In this document: in pieces, positions 44,101 to 55,486 of the stretch | How the letters are laid out: each line of letters starts with the position of its first letter | Position numbering within the stretch: the first letter of the stretch is position 1 | Source: Oryzias latipes | Lineage: Eukaryota > Chordata > Actinopteri > Beloniformes > Adrianichthyidae | Direction of reading: 5' to 3' | DNA length: 64,000 nt | Assembly (NCBI RefSeq): GCF_002234675.1 | Contig: NC_019873.2 | Coordinates: 11,864,735 to 11,928,734, forward strand | Made by a program: the position numbers and the translations under genes | Notes under the pieces: model-generated | Seen by the model: the letters and a program-made list of their open reading frames with translations, nothing else | Databases searched by the model: none | Told to the model about the DNA's origin: nothing

Positions 44101-47100
44101 GAACTAAGGCTATAAGTCACAGAGGCTCACACCAAAACTGGACAACATAAGAATGGAAAAAGTTTGTCTGGTCTGATGAATCTCCATTTCTGCTGTGACA
44201 TTCGGATGGTAGGGTCAAAATTTGGCATCATCAACATTAAAGCATGGATTCATCCTGCCTTGTATCAACAGTTCAGGCTGGTGGTGGTGGTATAATGGTG
44301 TGGGAGATATTTTCTTAGAACTATCATGTCAATATGGACCAAACACTCAGAGGAATGTTTCCAGTACTTTGTTGAATCTTTTCCACCAAGGATTAAGGCC
44401 GTTCTGAAGACAAAAGGGGTTCAAATGGAGTGGTTGGTGAGTGTATATGGATAAAATGATCTACATCCATCACAAGTTAGTCATAAACACAGACAGAATT
44501 AGGTTTAAAAGCATGAAAATCAACAGGAGTATAACAAGGATTACATTGATGCACGCAACTTTACTCATTCAATTTTAATTTGGGAATAGAAACAAATAAA
44601 TCCTGCAATGTTTTTTTTTAAGTTAGGGCTTCATTTAAAAAGAAACTTCGTTTGGCTGTTTGAGATTCTCACAAAGTTTTAATCTGACCATCACATCACA
44701 GCTTCTCTATGCTTCTTAACCCTGAAGAAAAACTGTTTTTTCCCGCAGATTGCAAACAATTTTTTTTTATCTAGAAATGTGTTGAAAATAGTAGAATTAA
44801 AAAAGCAATAACAAAAGAGCAATGAATTCAGGTAAACTGGTGTAACCTCCTGTAAGGGAGTCTGATTCATGAAGACTCCAATAAAAAGAAAACGATGCTA
44901 AAACTAGGCAAACCGCTGAGCCTTTATTGAGGAAAACGGAGAGGAAAATCACTAAAAGCAAAAACATGTTAGAGATCACAATAATCAAAAAAGCAAAATA
45001 AGTTATTTAAAAAATTACATTTTAAAAAATTAAAACAAATTTCCAGAAACCAGAAAAGGTAAATAAGAGACATCACAGATTGGAGGATTATGTTTGAGTT
45101 TTAAAGAAGAGGGAAAGTTGAAAGATGTTTTGCCCAAACTCTGGTAAAAAGTTGATTGAGCAATCACCACATTATTGCAGTGGTTGTGGTCAGAAGACAT
45201 TGCCATGCCAATTAACTTCTGGATGAAAAGGTGAACAAACATTCATGAAAATTACTTTGGTTTTTCAAAATGTGTGTTTTTGATTTGTATTTTTGGGAAT
45301 TGTATTGTCAGGTTACGTTTAAGCTTTAATTTGTAAACTGCCACAGAAGATCTTCCCTGAGTGTTTACTGTGTACCCTGTGGCATGCCTGAAAAACTGCT
45401 TTACCTCCGGCGTTCCTGACCAGATGTCCCTCATGTGGTCACAGATTGCCTTGGCTGCAGACATGGCGCTGGACAGTTTCCTGGCTTTGATGACAGCGGC
45501 GCCCCTCTGCTGCACCGTCTGCAAGAGACCATGAAGATTGTTTAAAGACACATGCTGATTAAAATAGTTTGGGACTTTTTAGCATGTTCTTGTGGCAACT
45601 TGTGGCAAAACTACACATAAAATTGCGTTTCTGAGTATTTTTTATTCAAATCCTTGTGAATCAGGAGCAGATGAAAAAGGCAGTTTGAAAAAGATCGTAT
45701 TTGTGACGTAGAAAACATGCTGGGCAAGCCACAATCTCCCTGCTCCGCTCCATTCTGTTGACTAGAGGACTATCTACAGTATAGTTGGTCTTCAGCCTCA
45801 GACTTACAGCTATGAAGTCTCCTTTGAGCCAGCTGTCGTCCTTGACCGCATCAAAGCAGGCCAGCTCGCCGCTCGACATGCTGACTTTGCAGTGGTGAAC
45901 GTCTGGGTACTGAGTGGACGAGTGGTTCCCCCAGATGATGACGTTCTTCACGTGAGTGGCGGGAACACCGCAGCGCATGGCCACCTTCAGGACAGAGTAC
46001 ACTGAGCTTTCACTGCAGAGCTAAGTCTGAATGCAGAGCGAAGGAGAACAAACCTGGGAGCAAGCCCTGTTGTGGTCCAGACGAGTCAGGCAGGAGAAGT
46101 TCTCCTTGGGGATGGAAGGAGCGGACTTGGCTGCGATCAAGCAGTTGGTGTTGGCGGGGTTTCCGACCACCAGGACCTGAAAAAAACATAGCATTAACAA
46201 CACTCCCATGAACGTCAAACAAAGATCCAACCTAGAAGTTTCAAACGTGAGAAGTTTCATTACATGGACCGTCTTCTTGGCGTACTTGTCCAGAGCTGCT
46301 CCCTGGCTCCTGAAGATGGCCACGTTGGCCTTGAGCAGGTCCTTCCTCTCCATGCCCTCCTTTCTAGGCATGGAGCCGACCAGGATGGCTGCATCCAGGT
46401 CCTTGAAGGCCACTTCCTCTTTATCAGTCGCGATGACCTCTGTTGCAGAGGAAAATACCAGGTAGAAGATCTTCAGCTTCATCCAGATGACATGTGGAGC
46501 CAAGGATGCAACAAAAATAACACATCTCCAAGTTTAAACCTTAAAATTCTAAACCTTTATCACCAAATGGTTCATAAGCATGGGTGTCGTTGCATCTTCC
46601 TCCTTCCCTATGGGAAAATAAAATGTTGAGAAGAAATATCAAACCTCCAGGTGTATGGCAGCTAATGGGACTTGGGTGAGAAGGTAGTCAAATATCTCTC
46701 TTTCCTCCTGACATTATCCATACATCTGCCGTACACTTTTCCCCCGTCCCCATTGTGTTTATCTGTAAAATCTCAGTGCACAGAGAGCTGTCTTTGCAGT
46801 GCAGCTGCTCAATACAGGGGGGGCCTCTCTGAGCCAAACAAAGCAAAGGACGGCACCATTCCACGGGAAAAAAAAAAGAAAATCCAGGTCACAATGGAGG
46901 TGGCAGATAATGGCGCCTCACGACTGCGGCGATGCTGACACTGAAAACCGGATTTGAATTCAGGTTTTTGAAAGCAGTTTGTGCAGCAGATGATCCAAGT
47001 GAGCAGTGTTTAAAAAAAAAGATTTAACCCTTTAAAGCCCACCACATCAAAGAAGTGACAGAAAATTCAAATGTTTTTAATTAAAATGTTTTAAAACCTT

Positions 47101-48847
47101 TGATGAATCCACGAGATCTAGATATAATCAAATATGCTACATGGTGTGATTTGGTAAATTTTTGCCCACACCAGTTTAAGATGTAAAACTATTGATATGA
47201 GCGTTCATGGAAAAAGAAGTACTTTTTTTTTTACTCAAATCACACAATTCCTTCATGACGGAATTGTATTATGAAGAGTTAGTTATTAAAAAATATTGCA
47301 TTCCTCAATACAGCAGCTCATCTATAGTTAGTAGAACGAAAAATGATTGATGACTAATTCTAACAACGTTTGAAAACATTTTCCTTTCAAAAGTGCTTTT
47401 GCAATTTTATGGAAGCAGACATTTTTTGAAATGCGCAAGAAAAGTTCTCTACTGCCTCTAGTGGAATGATGCTGAACTACAGAAAACATGGACCAAGTCA
47501 TATTTAACGGGAGTTTAAGGAAAGTTTAAAACCTGCTAAAGAGATAGGGGTCTCAGAAATGTGTGTACCAAATGTGATACAAATGGTTTTATAGGGTTCA
47601 TTTTTTTTAATAATAAATTGTGCTTTTGAGCAAGAACAGCTTTTAAAAATAATAAATGAAAGGCTGGAAAAAAATGCCCTGATGTGACCCGCTTACAGCA
47701 AAGATGGAGAGGCATTAAACTCCAGAAAACAAAATTTCTTTTATATCAAACAACATCTGCATCTTTATAGAATTAAATGTGTTTCGATGGAAGGTTTACC
47801 TCTCAGAAGTGGGAGGGCACAGTCCTGCAGCTCCATGACAACCCCTTCCAGGACAGGCAGCATGGGCGTAATGTCCAAAAGGAGCAGGATAATGGGCTGT
47901 CAGGAAAAGGGGGAAGTAAGATGCAGGGGAAAAAAATCCATAAGTTGGTGTCCATGCAGCAGGCTGGGTTGTGTTTCTGTCATGACACATCCACCTTTAC
48001 TGACAGCAGCATGAGCCAAACGGATCAAGTGGTGTTTAAGATGGACTAAGACTCTTGGCAACAAGATCCACTTCGCAGACTTCAAGGACAATCATGGCTT
48101 CTCTAAGGCCAAACAGATGATCGGGTGCAATCTGATGGACTCCCACAGGGATGGCACCTGTTCAGACCCGCAATGGATACGATTGAAGACCCGCTGCATT
48201 CACAGCTGCTGGAGGCACATCCTTCACCTGCCTTACAGCTGACCATCACCAGATGAAGGAAGGGAATGAACAAATCATTTCATTACCTGATCTTTGCCAA
48301 AAACATCTCCTTTGGCGATGCTGAACAGAAGGGAGTAGGCAATCTGTCCGGCAGCACCAGTCACTAGAACACTGATTGGCTCAGCCTGCAGGATCCAAGA
48401 CAACAGAGAGTCTTGTTACTCAATTAATTTATCAACCCAGATTTTACCAACAGGCCAAGAATGACAGTTTGGTAATATAAAGCACATGGGATCAGTGACT
48501 ACCCCTGTCAACAGGATTTACTGCAGCATGGGGTCAGTTTATAAATAGACTCCCATGCCCTCCTTCACTCACTGTTACATAACAAATTATCCAGGGTTTA
48601 TTAAGGTTATCTTCACCATTCATTCAACTGTAACAGAGGTTGGTTAAAAAGTCATGTAAACGATAGGAATATTTTTTAAATGCAGATAAATAAATAACGA
48701 ACTCATCACTACTGTGCCACAAGCAGTCAAAAATACATTTAGCTGACTTTACTTAATTTCACAACTTTTTTTAGACAGTTCGGTCTCACATTGTCATATA
48801 CAGAAACCACAATAAGAAATTATTATTAAACAGAATAACCTTACCAT
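38185..48847 (-). CDS. mdh1: Malate dehydrogenase, cytosolic (NAD)
   Basis: It interconverts malate and oxaloacetate with NAD(H) in the cytosol, as part of the malate-aspartate shuttle. Nine coding exons on the minus strand, in order: 48845-48847 (ATG only), 48287-48385, 47800-47896, 46264-46439, 46054-46176, 45808-45984, 45405-45518, 39024-39113 and 38185-38307. All borders are GT-AG, phases fit, and the product is 333 aa (human 334). Visible motifs: [13 protein letters not shown] (NAD-binding loop), [11 protein letters not shown] with substrate arginines 92 and 98, RLDHNR with Asp159 and Arg162, and [13 protein letters not shown] with the catalytic His187. Exon 6 was started at GTGGCCATGCGC (acceptor ctgaag) because that keeps phase and family alignment; the upstream in-frame GTG is intronic. 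Intron 7 (6.3 kb) holds a nested transposon cluster. The stop may be leaky. Confidence 0.97.
39680..41230 (-). other. G-rich 3' untranslated region of the L1-like LINE
   Basis: About 1.5 kb of very GC-rich, strand-biased DNA: runs of C on the plus strand (including about 20 in a row near 39920-39940) are runs of G in the LINE RNA sense. Long overlapping open frames appear on both strands because stop codons are rare; their translations are low-complexity Pro/Arg/Gly and not genes. Confidence 0.65.
41234..43630 (-). pseudogene. LINE ORF2 reverse transcriptase, truncated and broken
   Basis: The minus strand shows [15 protein letters not shown], then a frameshift near 43567. A 518-codon frame (42089-43645) follows with [17 protein letters not shown], the catalytic box YADDVLLF at about 43306-43283, and [21 protein letters not shown] after QYKVLH (about 42089) breaks the frame. 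The miniature element at 41616-42027 splits it, and the C-terminal part resumes with [16 protein letters not shown], ending WLQLVSHIT at 41234. The layout is that of fish L1-clade elements. It should be non-functional. Confidence 0.88.
41616..42027. mobile_element. hAT-like miniature element inside the LINE
   Basis: 412 bases with ends TAGGGCTGCACGATAT and ATATTGTGCAGGCCTA, which are imperfect inverted repeats. Eight-base flanks GTGTGCAT (41608-41615) and TTGTGCAT (42028-42035) match at seven of eight positions, as expected for a hAT target duplication. The inside is AT-rich with repeated 'gcgataacgata' text and no transposase. Confidence 0.8.
45546..45757 (+). mobile_element. Miniature element family A, truncated copy
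   Basis: After TTAA (45542-45545) it shows 'agacacatgctgattaaaat', 'agcatgttcttgtgg', 'gaatcaggagcagatgaaaaagg' and 'ctccctgctccgctccattctg', then stops abruptly within 60 bases of mdh1 exon 6. It lies in mdh1 intron 6. Confidence 0.6.
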
Positions 48848-48903
48848 TATTTGTTCAGGAGTCGCACTGTTCTCCACTTCTGGATAAAGCCGCAGTTCAC
48901 GCC

Positions 48904-48990
48904 TATTTAAACCCTCCGTTGATTACGACATATGCATCGCTCTCACGGTATTCAAGGAGGGGCATTGTGGGAATTGTAGTTTTGTATTGG
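48904..48990 (-). promoter_or_regulatory. mdh1: mdh1 core promoter: TATA-like, ZNF143-type and CCAAT motifs
   Basis: On the minus strand TTTAAATA lies at 48911-48904, about 57 bases before the ATG. ACTACAATTCCCACAATG (48980-48963) is close to the ZNF143/Staf consensus, and CCAAT lies at 48990-48986. ZNF143 sites are typical of promoters shared by divergent genes. Transcript starts were not mapped. Confidence 0.6.
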
Positions 48991-49174
48991 TGTTTCCTGT
49001 AAGCGAAAAGAGCAAAAATGTCTGACTTTGTTTATTCCTGCAATTATTTTTTAAATTGATGAATATTTGATATGCCATAGAATATGCTTACGTGACTAAC
49101 AATAAGAAAGGTGTTCAATGAGCTGTAAACGCGATAGCTGGTTAGCATCAGGTTAGCATTGGAGGCGTGTGAAG

Positions 49175-49187
49175 GTTGCCTAGCGAC
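49175..49187 (+). promoter_or_regulatory. RFX X-box-like motif
   Basis: GTTGCC T AGCGAC fits the X-box pattern GTNRCC-N(0-3)-RGYAAC at 11 of 12 fixed positions. X-boxes mark many ciliary genes; WDPCP is a ciliary/planar polarity gene that lies head-to-head with MDH1 in human, so the position is suggestive. Confidence 0.45.
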
Positions 49188-49189
49188 CA

Positions 49190-49448
49190 GCAGCGACATG
49201 TAAAAGCTAAACTGATCAGCTTCTCATCAAAAAATATACTCGAAAGTTTAGTTTGTGTTTAATTTAAGTAATTAAAACGGTGCCTTTTGAAGCAGCTGTC
49301 AACATGAGACTAGATTTATTAAAATCTTCGGCAAAAAGCAAGTTTAGTTTAGAAAATGCTAACTAGCTAGCTTAAGCCTTAAGCCCACAGTGACATCAAC
49401 ATTTGGAGGAAATAGAAGAACTTTATAAAACAAAATCCTGCATTTAAG
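49190..49448 (+). other. Candidate non-coding first exon (possibly wdpcp)
   Basis: Sequence downstream of the X-box-like motif ends at a strong donor, AAG|GTAAGG (49446-49454). No long frame is present. By synteny it may be a wdpcp leader exon. There is no protein support. Confidence 0.25.
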
Positions 49449-50860
49449 GTAAGGGGATTATATGAATTTCTCTAGTTTTTGTTTGTGACTGCACCTGTGG
49501 CAATTTAATAAACTTTTATTATCAAATTTAAAGTTTAATGTTTTACTAGTTACGCATGAATGTATATATACTATATTCCCATTTTTCCCTATTTGGAACT
49601 CCCAGTTATGTGTTTCACCAGCCTTATTTTTTTACTTTACTTTATCTTCTGTCTACTGCATTTCTTTAAAAAAAAACATTCTGATTTAGAGTTTTGTTAG
49701 AAAAGCCTTTCATATTACTAACTTTAGGTTTTTACAAACCAAAAATGCCATTTCCTCAAATAAGTCACTGTATTCGAACATTTTTATTTAAAACTAAATG
49801 TTCAGTGCAGTTACACAGTTTGTGAGATTAGTACCAATGTGTCTGATTTCCCCTTAACTTTACCCTCAAGTGATGACTTGAAACCACATCAGCTTTGTGC
49901 ACGTCAGTGGTTAAAACAATGTCAGTTCATGGGACTAGGAAATGTAATTCAAATGCTTATGAAATTATTTTATTTACTTTAAGTCAAAATTATTAGTTTT
50001 TGTCTAACTTACATTTTTAAAAATGTGTTTTTATTTATCATATAAAATACTTATTGATTCATTTTTTTCATCAAGTGATGGATACATTTTCTTAAATATG
50101 TTTTGTTAGAGATAGAATGGAATAGAGATGGAATCAATATTTTATCATCTAGAAAAATACATGTGTGAGTAGGGGGATTGGTAAATCTGCATAGCGGAGG
50201 GTTGGGGTTAAATTAGGACTTGCTTGAGGTAATTTAGATTAAGAATAAATGTAAAAATGTACCTTTATGTTGGTTAACATTTGAAGGATGTGCATTGGTT
50301 TCTCTCAGTTGTATTATTAAGATCAGCGTAGTCATTTTTTAGAGTATTGTTGTTAACCTGTAGGTGCCCTTCTTTGGCATGCGGGCATGATGGAGCAGAT
50401 CCTGCAGAATCGCCTAAAATCCCTTTGGTTTCACAATAATGGCTGGTGACCGGGAGCATTTGAAAGAGTCTGTTGTTTGACAGAGTCAGACAAGTCAGAC
50501 TCCGGTGTTTATTGTTTTTATTTCTTTGGCACTCTCCACTGTGGGGCTGACATGAGGGGATTAGAGATGCTTTGTCTTTGTAGAAAAAAAAAAGAAAGAG
50601 AAAAAAAAAGAAGGGAATAAGAGTGCAAGCAGTGTTGGGGCAGGCGATAATATCTGGTGCCGTTTGCATGCTGGCCTGATCTCCTGTGTGTGCTGTGAAA
50701 ACAATCAGAAAATGTGGGGTTTGAGGTGAAACCTGTGGGCCAGTGATCACAGAGGAGGAGCCCAAATTCCGTTGGGGCCTAATCCTCTGTTCATGACTAA
50801 GTTAGCATGGCTTCCACTCCTCTTGTCCACACCTGTGTTATTCCCTTCTTGCCCCTGTAG

Positions 50861-50911
50861 ATTTCACCTGACCGACCCTGTTGCATGGACAGAGAGGAGC
50901 CAGATTATCAG
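50861..50911 (+). CDS. Candidate small exon, unassigned (possibly wdpcp)
   Basis: A good acceptor (cttgcccctgtag, ending 50860) and donor (CAG|GTAACT at 50912) enclose 51 bases that are open in phase 0. They read ISPDRPCCMDREEPDYQ, with an ATG at 50885 that could be the start. I cannot match the peptide to a family. Its place and strand fit wdpcp, but it could equally be chance. Confidence 0.25.
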
Positions 50912-51614
50912 GTAACTAACTGTTGTCCCCCACAGACCAAACAGCCCTCATTGAGTACCAGCACAAACAGTGAGATAAGCACTCATGGACACACAAACAG
51001 CAAATGAACACAAATAGATCAGAGCTCCTATCAGCTACACCTTTTTTTAGCATGCGGCACATCTGTCCGTTAGCAGGTTCATGTCCCTGATGCTTTAGAT
51101 CAGCTGATAAAGACTTGGATCAGACTTTTCTTACCATGCACCTCCAAAAGCAGCCAGGAGAGTCACTTGTAGTGGCAGCATTCATCCAGCAGGTGCCAGT
51201 ATAAGCTGCAGATTTCTGCTCGTGTTGACTCACCTGACCCTGGGCTCCAGGGGAAAAAAGTGTTGATGGATTTCAGCTGAAGATTCTCCCCAAACACTTT
51301 CTGCTTCTGCAGAAGTCTGGCCTTTGAGAATCGCAGGGGGGTGCTTTAAAGTTTCCCTCTGAAATTGGATGACTCCAGATTTTGACACCTTCTTGCTTTG
51401 TTTAACCTGAACACCCAAAACACTAGGAGCTTTTTGAACGGCTAACCTCTGCTCTTTAAAGCTCCTAGTGTATTCACGCATCTGCAAAGTCTGCAAACTA
51501 TTGACTTTAGACATAAAACGCAAAATTTGGTTATTTCTCTAACCTAAGATGGGAAGAAATCCAAAGGAAAATGAAAAAAAAATTAGATTGCTTTTAAAAT
51601 TCTTCACCTAAAGC

Positions 51615-51720
51615 ACATGTGTCAAACCCATGGCCCGGGGGCAAAATGTGGCCCGCCATGTCATTTTGTGTGGCCCGCGAGAGCATAAAAGTTTTTAATT
51701 TAAAAAATAATAAAAAATAG
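51615..51720. repeat. Dispersed repeat, 'ggcccgggggcaaaatgtggcccgcc' type
   Basis: The text 'gtgtcaaacccatggcccgggggcaaaatgtggcccgcc..gtggcccgcgagagc' matches a motif I recognise as one end of a common vertebrate hAT-like miniature element. The other end was not located. Confidence 0.45.
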
Positions 51721-54700
51721 AAATTGGTGTGTATTTATTCATATCTAGGGGGAATCAGACTTGAAATACCAGATTGGGCAACTATACATTAGGACTTAAA
51801 CACTGTCAATATAACCTAACCTGACAGAATCAAATTTAAAAGGATTTATGCTAAAGTAACAAGCAAACATATGTTTTCTATGCAACTGGAATTGTCACTT
51901 TAAAAAGTCATAATACAAAATGAGTTATCTAACATTAAGGAGTAGTTACATTTATTTTTCATTACAGTTACATTTTGGATAGCCCTGCCCCAAAGGAACC
52001 AAAATACTAAAAAAAACAAAAAACTTTTTAGTTAATTTTGAAAACTTCAAGTTATTTAATAAAAAAATATATATATTTGTAAATGTTAACACTGAATAAA
52101 GCAAGAATTACTAAATCCGACTGGATACAAGTAAAAATAACAAAATACAGTAATCTGCAAATTTAGAATTTATAGAAAATTTATAGGAAAAAGGATCAAA
52201 ATGACAAGAAAATGAGTCAAACTTTCAAAAAGTCTTTTTAAAAAAAGTTGAAAACCTCTACAACTGTTAAAAAAAATGCTAAAATATATGAAACAATAAA
52301 ATAGCTGCCGAGATGAACACTTGCTGCCAAAGCAGTTATATAAAGTTTAAATGAACAAAAAAATTTCAAAAATGTGTGAAAAGGGTCCAAAAGAGCACAG
52401 TGTATTTTTTAAAGCCTGATGCCTTCTCCATTTAATGTTAATTAAATGGATAAACAGCTTTGTGATGAAAAGATTCCTAAAGGAAAAATGTAGCTAAATG
52501 TATTGATTCCAGAATGACTAAAACACTCGGCTGAAATATGATCTTAGAGTGTGGCTCCTTGTTGGCCAGGTTAGAATTAAATCCAAACTCCTTAATTATT
52601 TCTACACCAAACTCTGAAGATGTGATGTCTGCAGAAACCGCCTGCAGCTCCATGTGAGCTCTTGTTTAGTAGTTTGGGCATTTTAAAGAGCACGGCTCGG
52701 GGGCATGCAAATGCTTTGCAGTCTTCCTTGACGTTCCTCCTGCCTCTGTGTTTGTCTGGGATTGAAACTGGAGAAGCTCATTGTTTGCAGCCAAGAGCTG
52801 GCATGCTGTGGGAGAAGGAACAGAGAGAGCACAAACACAAACCGACCTGCTTCTTGGCACAGATGCAGAACTACTCAATTAAATCTCATAATGCGCACAC
52901 TTCCTCGGCGCAGCGCCTCGGCCTCGGCAGGTTCCTACACACTTCTCCTGCTGGTCTCCTCCTGGCAGAGCCGTGTGCATCGAGAAATTTGGGCCGTGAA
53001 ACGGCTTTGATGGAATCAAACTCCTCATGAAGACAAATGTAAATGTATTAGCAGGCTGATGGGCTGATTGACGGGGCTGCGTCTTCATTTCCTCCGCGTC
53101 AAACAAGATCTTTATCTTTCTGGCTTTCTGGCTTGACTTGTTCAAAGGAGAAGAGGAGCTCCTCCTGTGATCAGTTTATTACCTTTCGATGTGTCCTGTG
53201 ATGTCACTGTAACAGTCTGTTAGTTTGCATTGACAGGAAAACATGTACCTTTCTTAGAGGGCTATGTTTGACTTTGCAAAAGCATGGCTGTCATTGTAAC
53301 ACCAGACTTTTTTCATGGCTAACTGGGTTTCTACCAATCAGTCCAAGCACATTTTATCCACTGATAAGTTTCTGAATTTTGAGCACCAAGGACACCAAAG
53401 AAACTGTTAAAGGACCGGGAATTTTTATTTTATGAGGCATGAAAACAAACCAAGATAACCATCAAACATTTGGGAATGACAGTCACTGTCGTGGAAGATC
53501 TAAAAAAATAAGGGCATTTATTGGAAATAAAGAGGCTTTATTGATACCAAATGTTTTGCATTTGAGCCCACAATATTACAGCTATAGCTACAAATTTGTT
53601 CATAAAGCAAGACAGCATTAGGATTTTTATTGAAAGGGCTACACATTTTTCTACACTGCAAGAACAGCCCTTCTGACAATATATAAAACATCTTTGATAT
53701 TAAAAAAGACGTCTGTAAATCACCAAAAATGGAGACTAAGAAGTGTCATCTTATCTAAAGTTTGAATTTTGGCCCTAAACTTCACTTTTTTTTTTTTCTA
53801 ATTATAGTGTTGAAGTTGTAGAAGACTTTTTGTTCCTAAAATTCAAAATACACATATAAATATCTAGCTTGTTGGATACATTTTACTTACTGGTAGTATC
53901 TCGAAATCTTGCACGTTTTCTTAAATTAAAATTATTTTTTAATTGAAAAGTGACATACATAAATAAGGCTCTTTAATTGTTGCACTAAAAATATGCAAAT
54001 CCCAGAATATTTTCTTGTTTTTACTGGGTGTTTTTTAATTGATTGTACTTTTATTTTGTATAAATCTCACTTCAAAGAAATGTGTTGCATCTTTTTCTGT
54101 TTTGGTCACTAGGGGGCACCAGACTGTCACCTGTGACTCTCAGCAGCCGTCCAGACTGGAACTGCTCTCATCTGCCTTTAACAGCAACCAACAGGCCAAA
54201 ACTGAGGCACCAGCAATTTAGCAGCAACAGCCAGCTCCCGGGGCAGCAGACGTGTTTGGGGTGGGGGAATATTTTTTTATTTTATCAGTACAACTCCTGT
54301 TTTAGCACAACGTGCCTGGCTGACAAACTCCCCCTGACCCACTCCAGCTCGGCCTCTCGCACCTCCTTTAGCTGCGTTCAAAAACCAAATCCATCCAACT
54401 GGATCAGTGATGGCAACTCTCTGCCGATCCTGGCGGTCACGCCCCCCTGCACAGTCATAATGGGCCGTGGCTCTATTGGGTCGGGGGGCCACGTTACTGT
54501 CAACATTCCCTGTTCTTCCAGGAGGCCTGCAGGTTAGCAGAAAACCTGCTTGTCCCTGTTTGTCTAAAAGGAAAGAATGCCCCCCACACCCCCACCCCCA
54601 CAATGTGGCTGTGCGGGGATTAAACCCATTCGGAGTGGCCCCGGGTCCTGCAGCAGATGTCGGCCAGGATAGCGCTTGTTGCCGTGCCGACGCTGAGCCA

Positions 54701-55028
54701 GCAGGATCGACCCGCCCAGACCACTTTAAGCTTATGTGCACGTTTAGGGAGAGGGGCCAGCTGCGGGCAAGTGGGGGGGCTTTTTACCCATCAAAAAGAG
54801 CAGGGCTCCATCATCTGCATAGTGTGTGATCCTTATCATGAAAACATAAACACTTTTTCAACTCTGAAGAGCTACAGAACCTCTGAAACAAAACAAGAAC
54901 AATGACTTTCTGGACATTTTATATAGATTTAAGTAAAACATAAAACAACCATCACCACCTTCAAATATGATCAGAGATGCTAACTTGTAAACTGTGACCA
55001 GCCAGGATCCTTTTTCACTTTACTTTAA

Positions 55029-55486
55029 GACCCTTTCTGATGAAAATTGTGCTTTTGGTCGTTTTAACATGTTACATATTTCTGATGATGGAGGACAAAG
55101 ATAAAGAAGACTAAGCTTAAAGTTGCATTTCTGAGTGTTTCTTTATTGAAATTAGGAGCAGACCAGAAATGCAGTTAGAAAAATAAATACTGAGACATAG
55201 AAACCACAATGGGGGGTTCAGGTTTCAGTCTGATACATCCAATGCATCCAAATAGAAAAACAGATCCATGTACATCTCCGTTTTCCTCGTCAGAGCTGGC
55301 ATCTGGCTCAAAACTATATAGCTGCAACTCAGGAGTGAATTTTTATTGCACTACTGCCACTCTGCAGAAACTATGTCTTAGAAAACGACACAGGTTTTTT
55401 TGCTTTTTTCTGAAAACATCATAATCGTTTAAAAGACTACTGGGAATGCTTTTAAAACAAATCAAAAGATGATCAGAGTGGGACTT
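55029..55486 (+). mobile_element. Miniature element family A, internally deleted copy
   Basis: Starts after TTAA (55025-55028) with gaccctttctgatgaaaattg and ends 'gatgatcagagtgggact'. The centre is shortened ('agctgcaactcaggagtgaa' joins two landmarks). Confidence 0.6.

Larger units (their letters stand above)
39184..44443 (+). mobile_element. Tc1-like transposon split by a LINE insertion
   Basis: The left end, CCCTCACCGGCCACTTTATT after TA at 39182-39183, continues to 'ctggttaacaaacatttct' (39245). It resumes at 43634 with 'gttaacaaacatttctaatcagccag' and proceeds through typical Tc1 text (gtagacatggtcac..., 'gttggtgccagacg', 'cctggtctgatgaatctcc' type) to 'ggtgagtg' before TA at 44444-44445. 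Without the insert it is about 870 bases, with a further internal deletion near 44320 ('ttcttagaa' joined to 'ctatcatgtc'). The transposase is therefore broken. It lies in mdh1 intron 7. Confidence 0.85.

Noticed and set aside
45985..46002. Extending mdh1 exon 6 upstream to an in-frame GTG
   Set aside because: No acceptor gives phase 0 there; starting at 45984 after ctgaag keeps phase and matches the family alignment.
47897..48286. Coding potential in mdh1 intron 2
   Set aside because: Frames over the intron are short and mismatched to any family; exons 2 and 3 join cleanly without it.
54082..54741. Overlapping frames of about 150 codons on both strands
   Set aside because: No family resemblance, no consistent splice signals, and the content differs by frame without coding-like composition.
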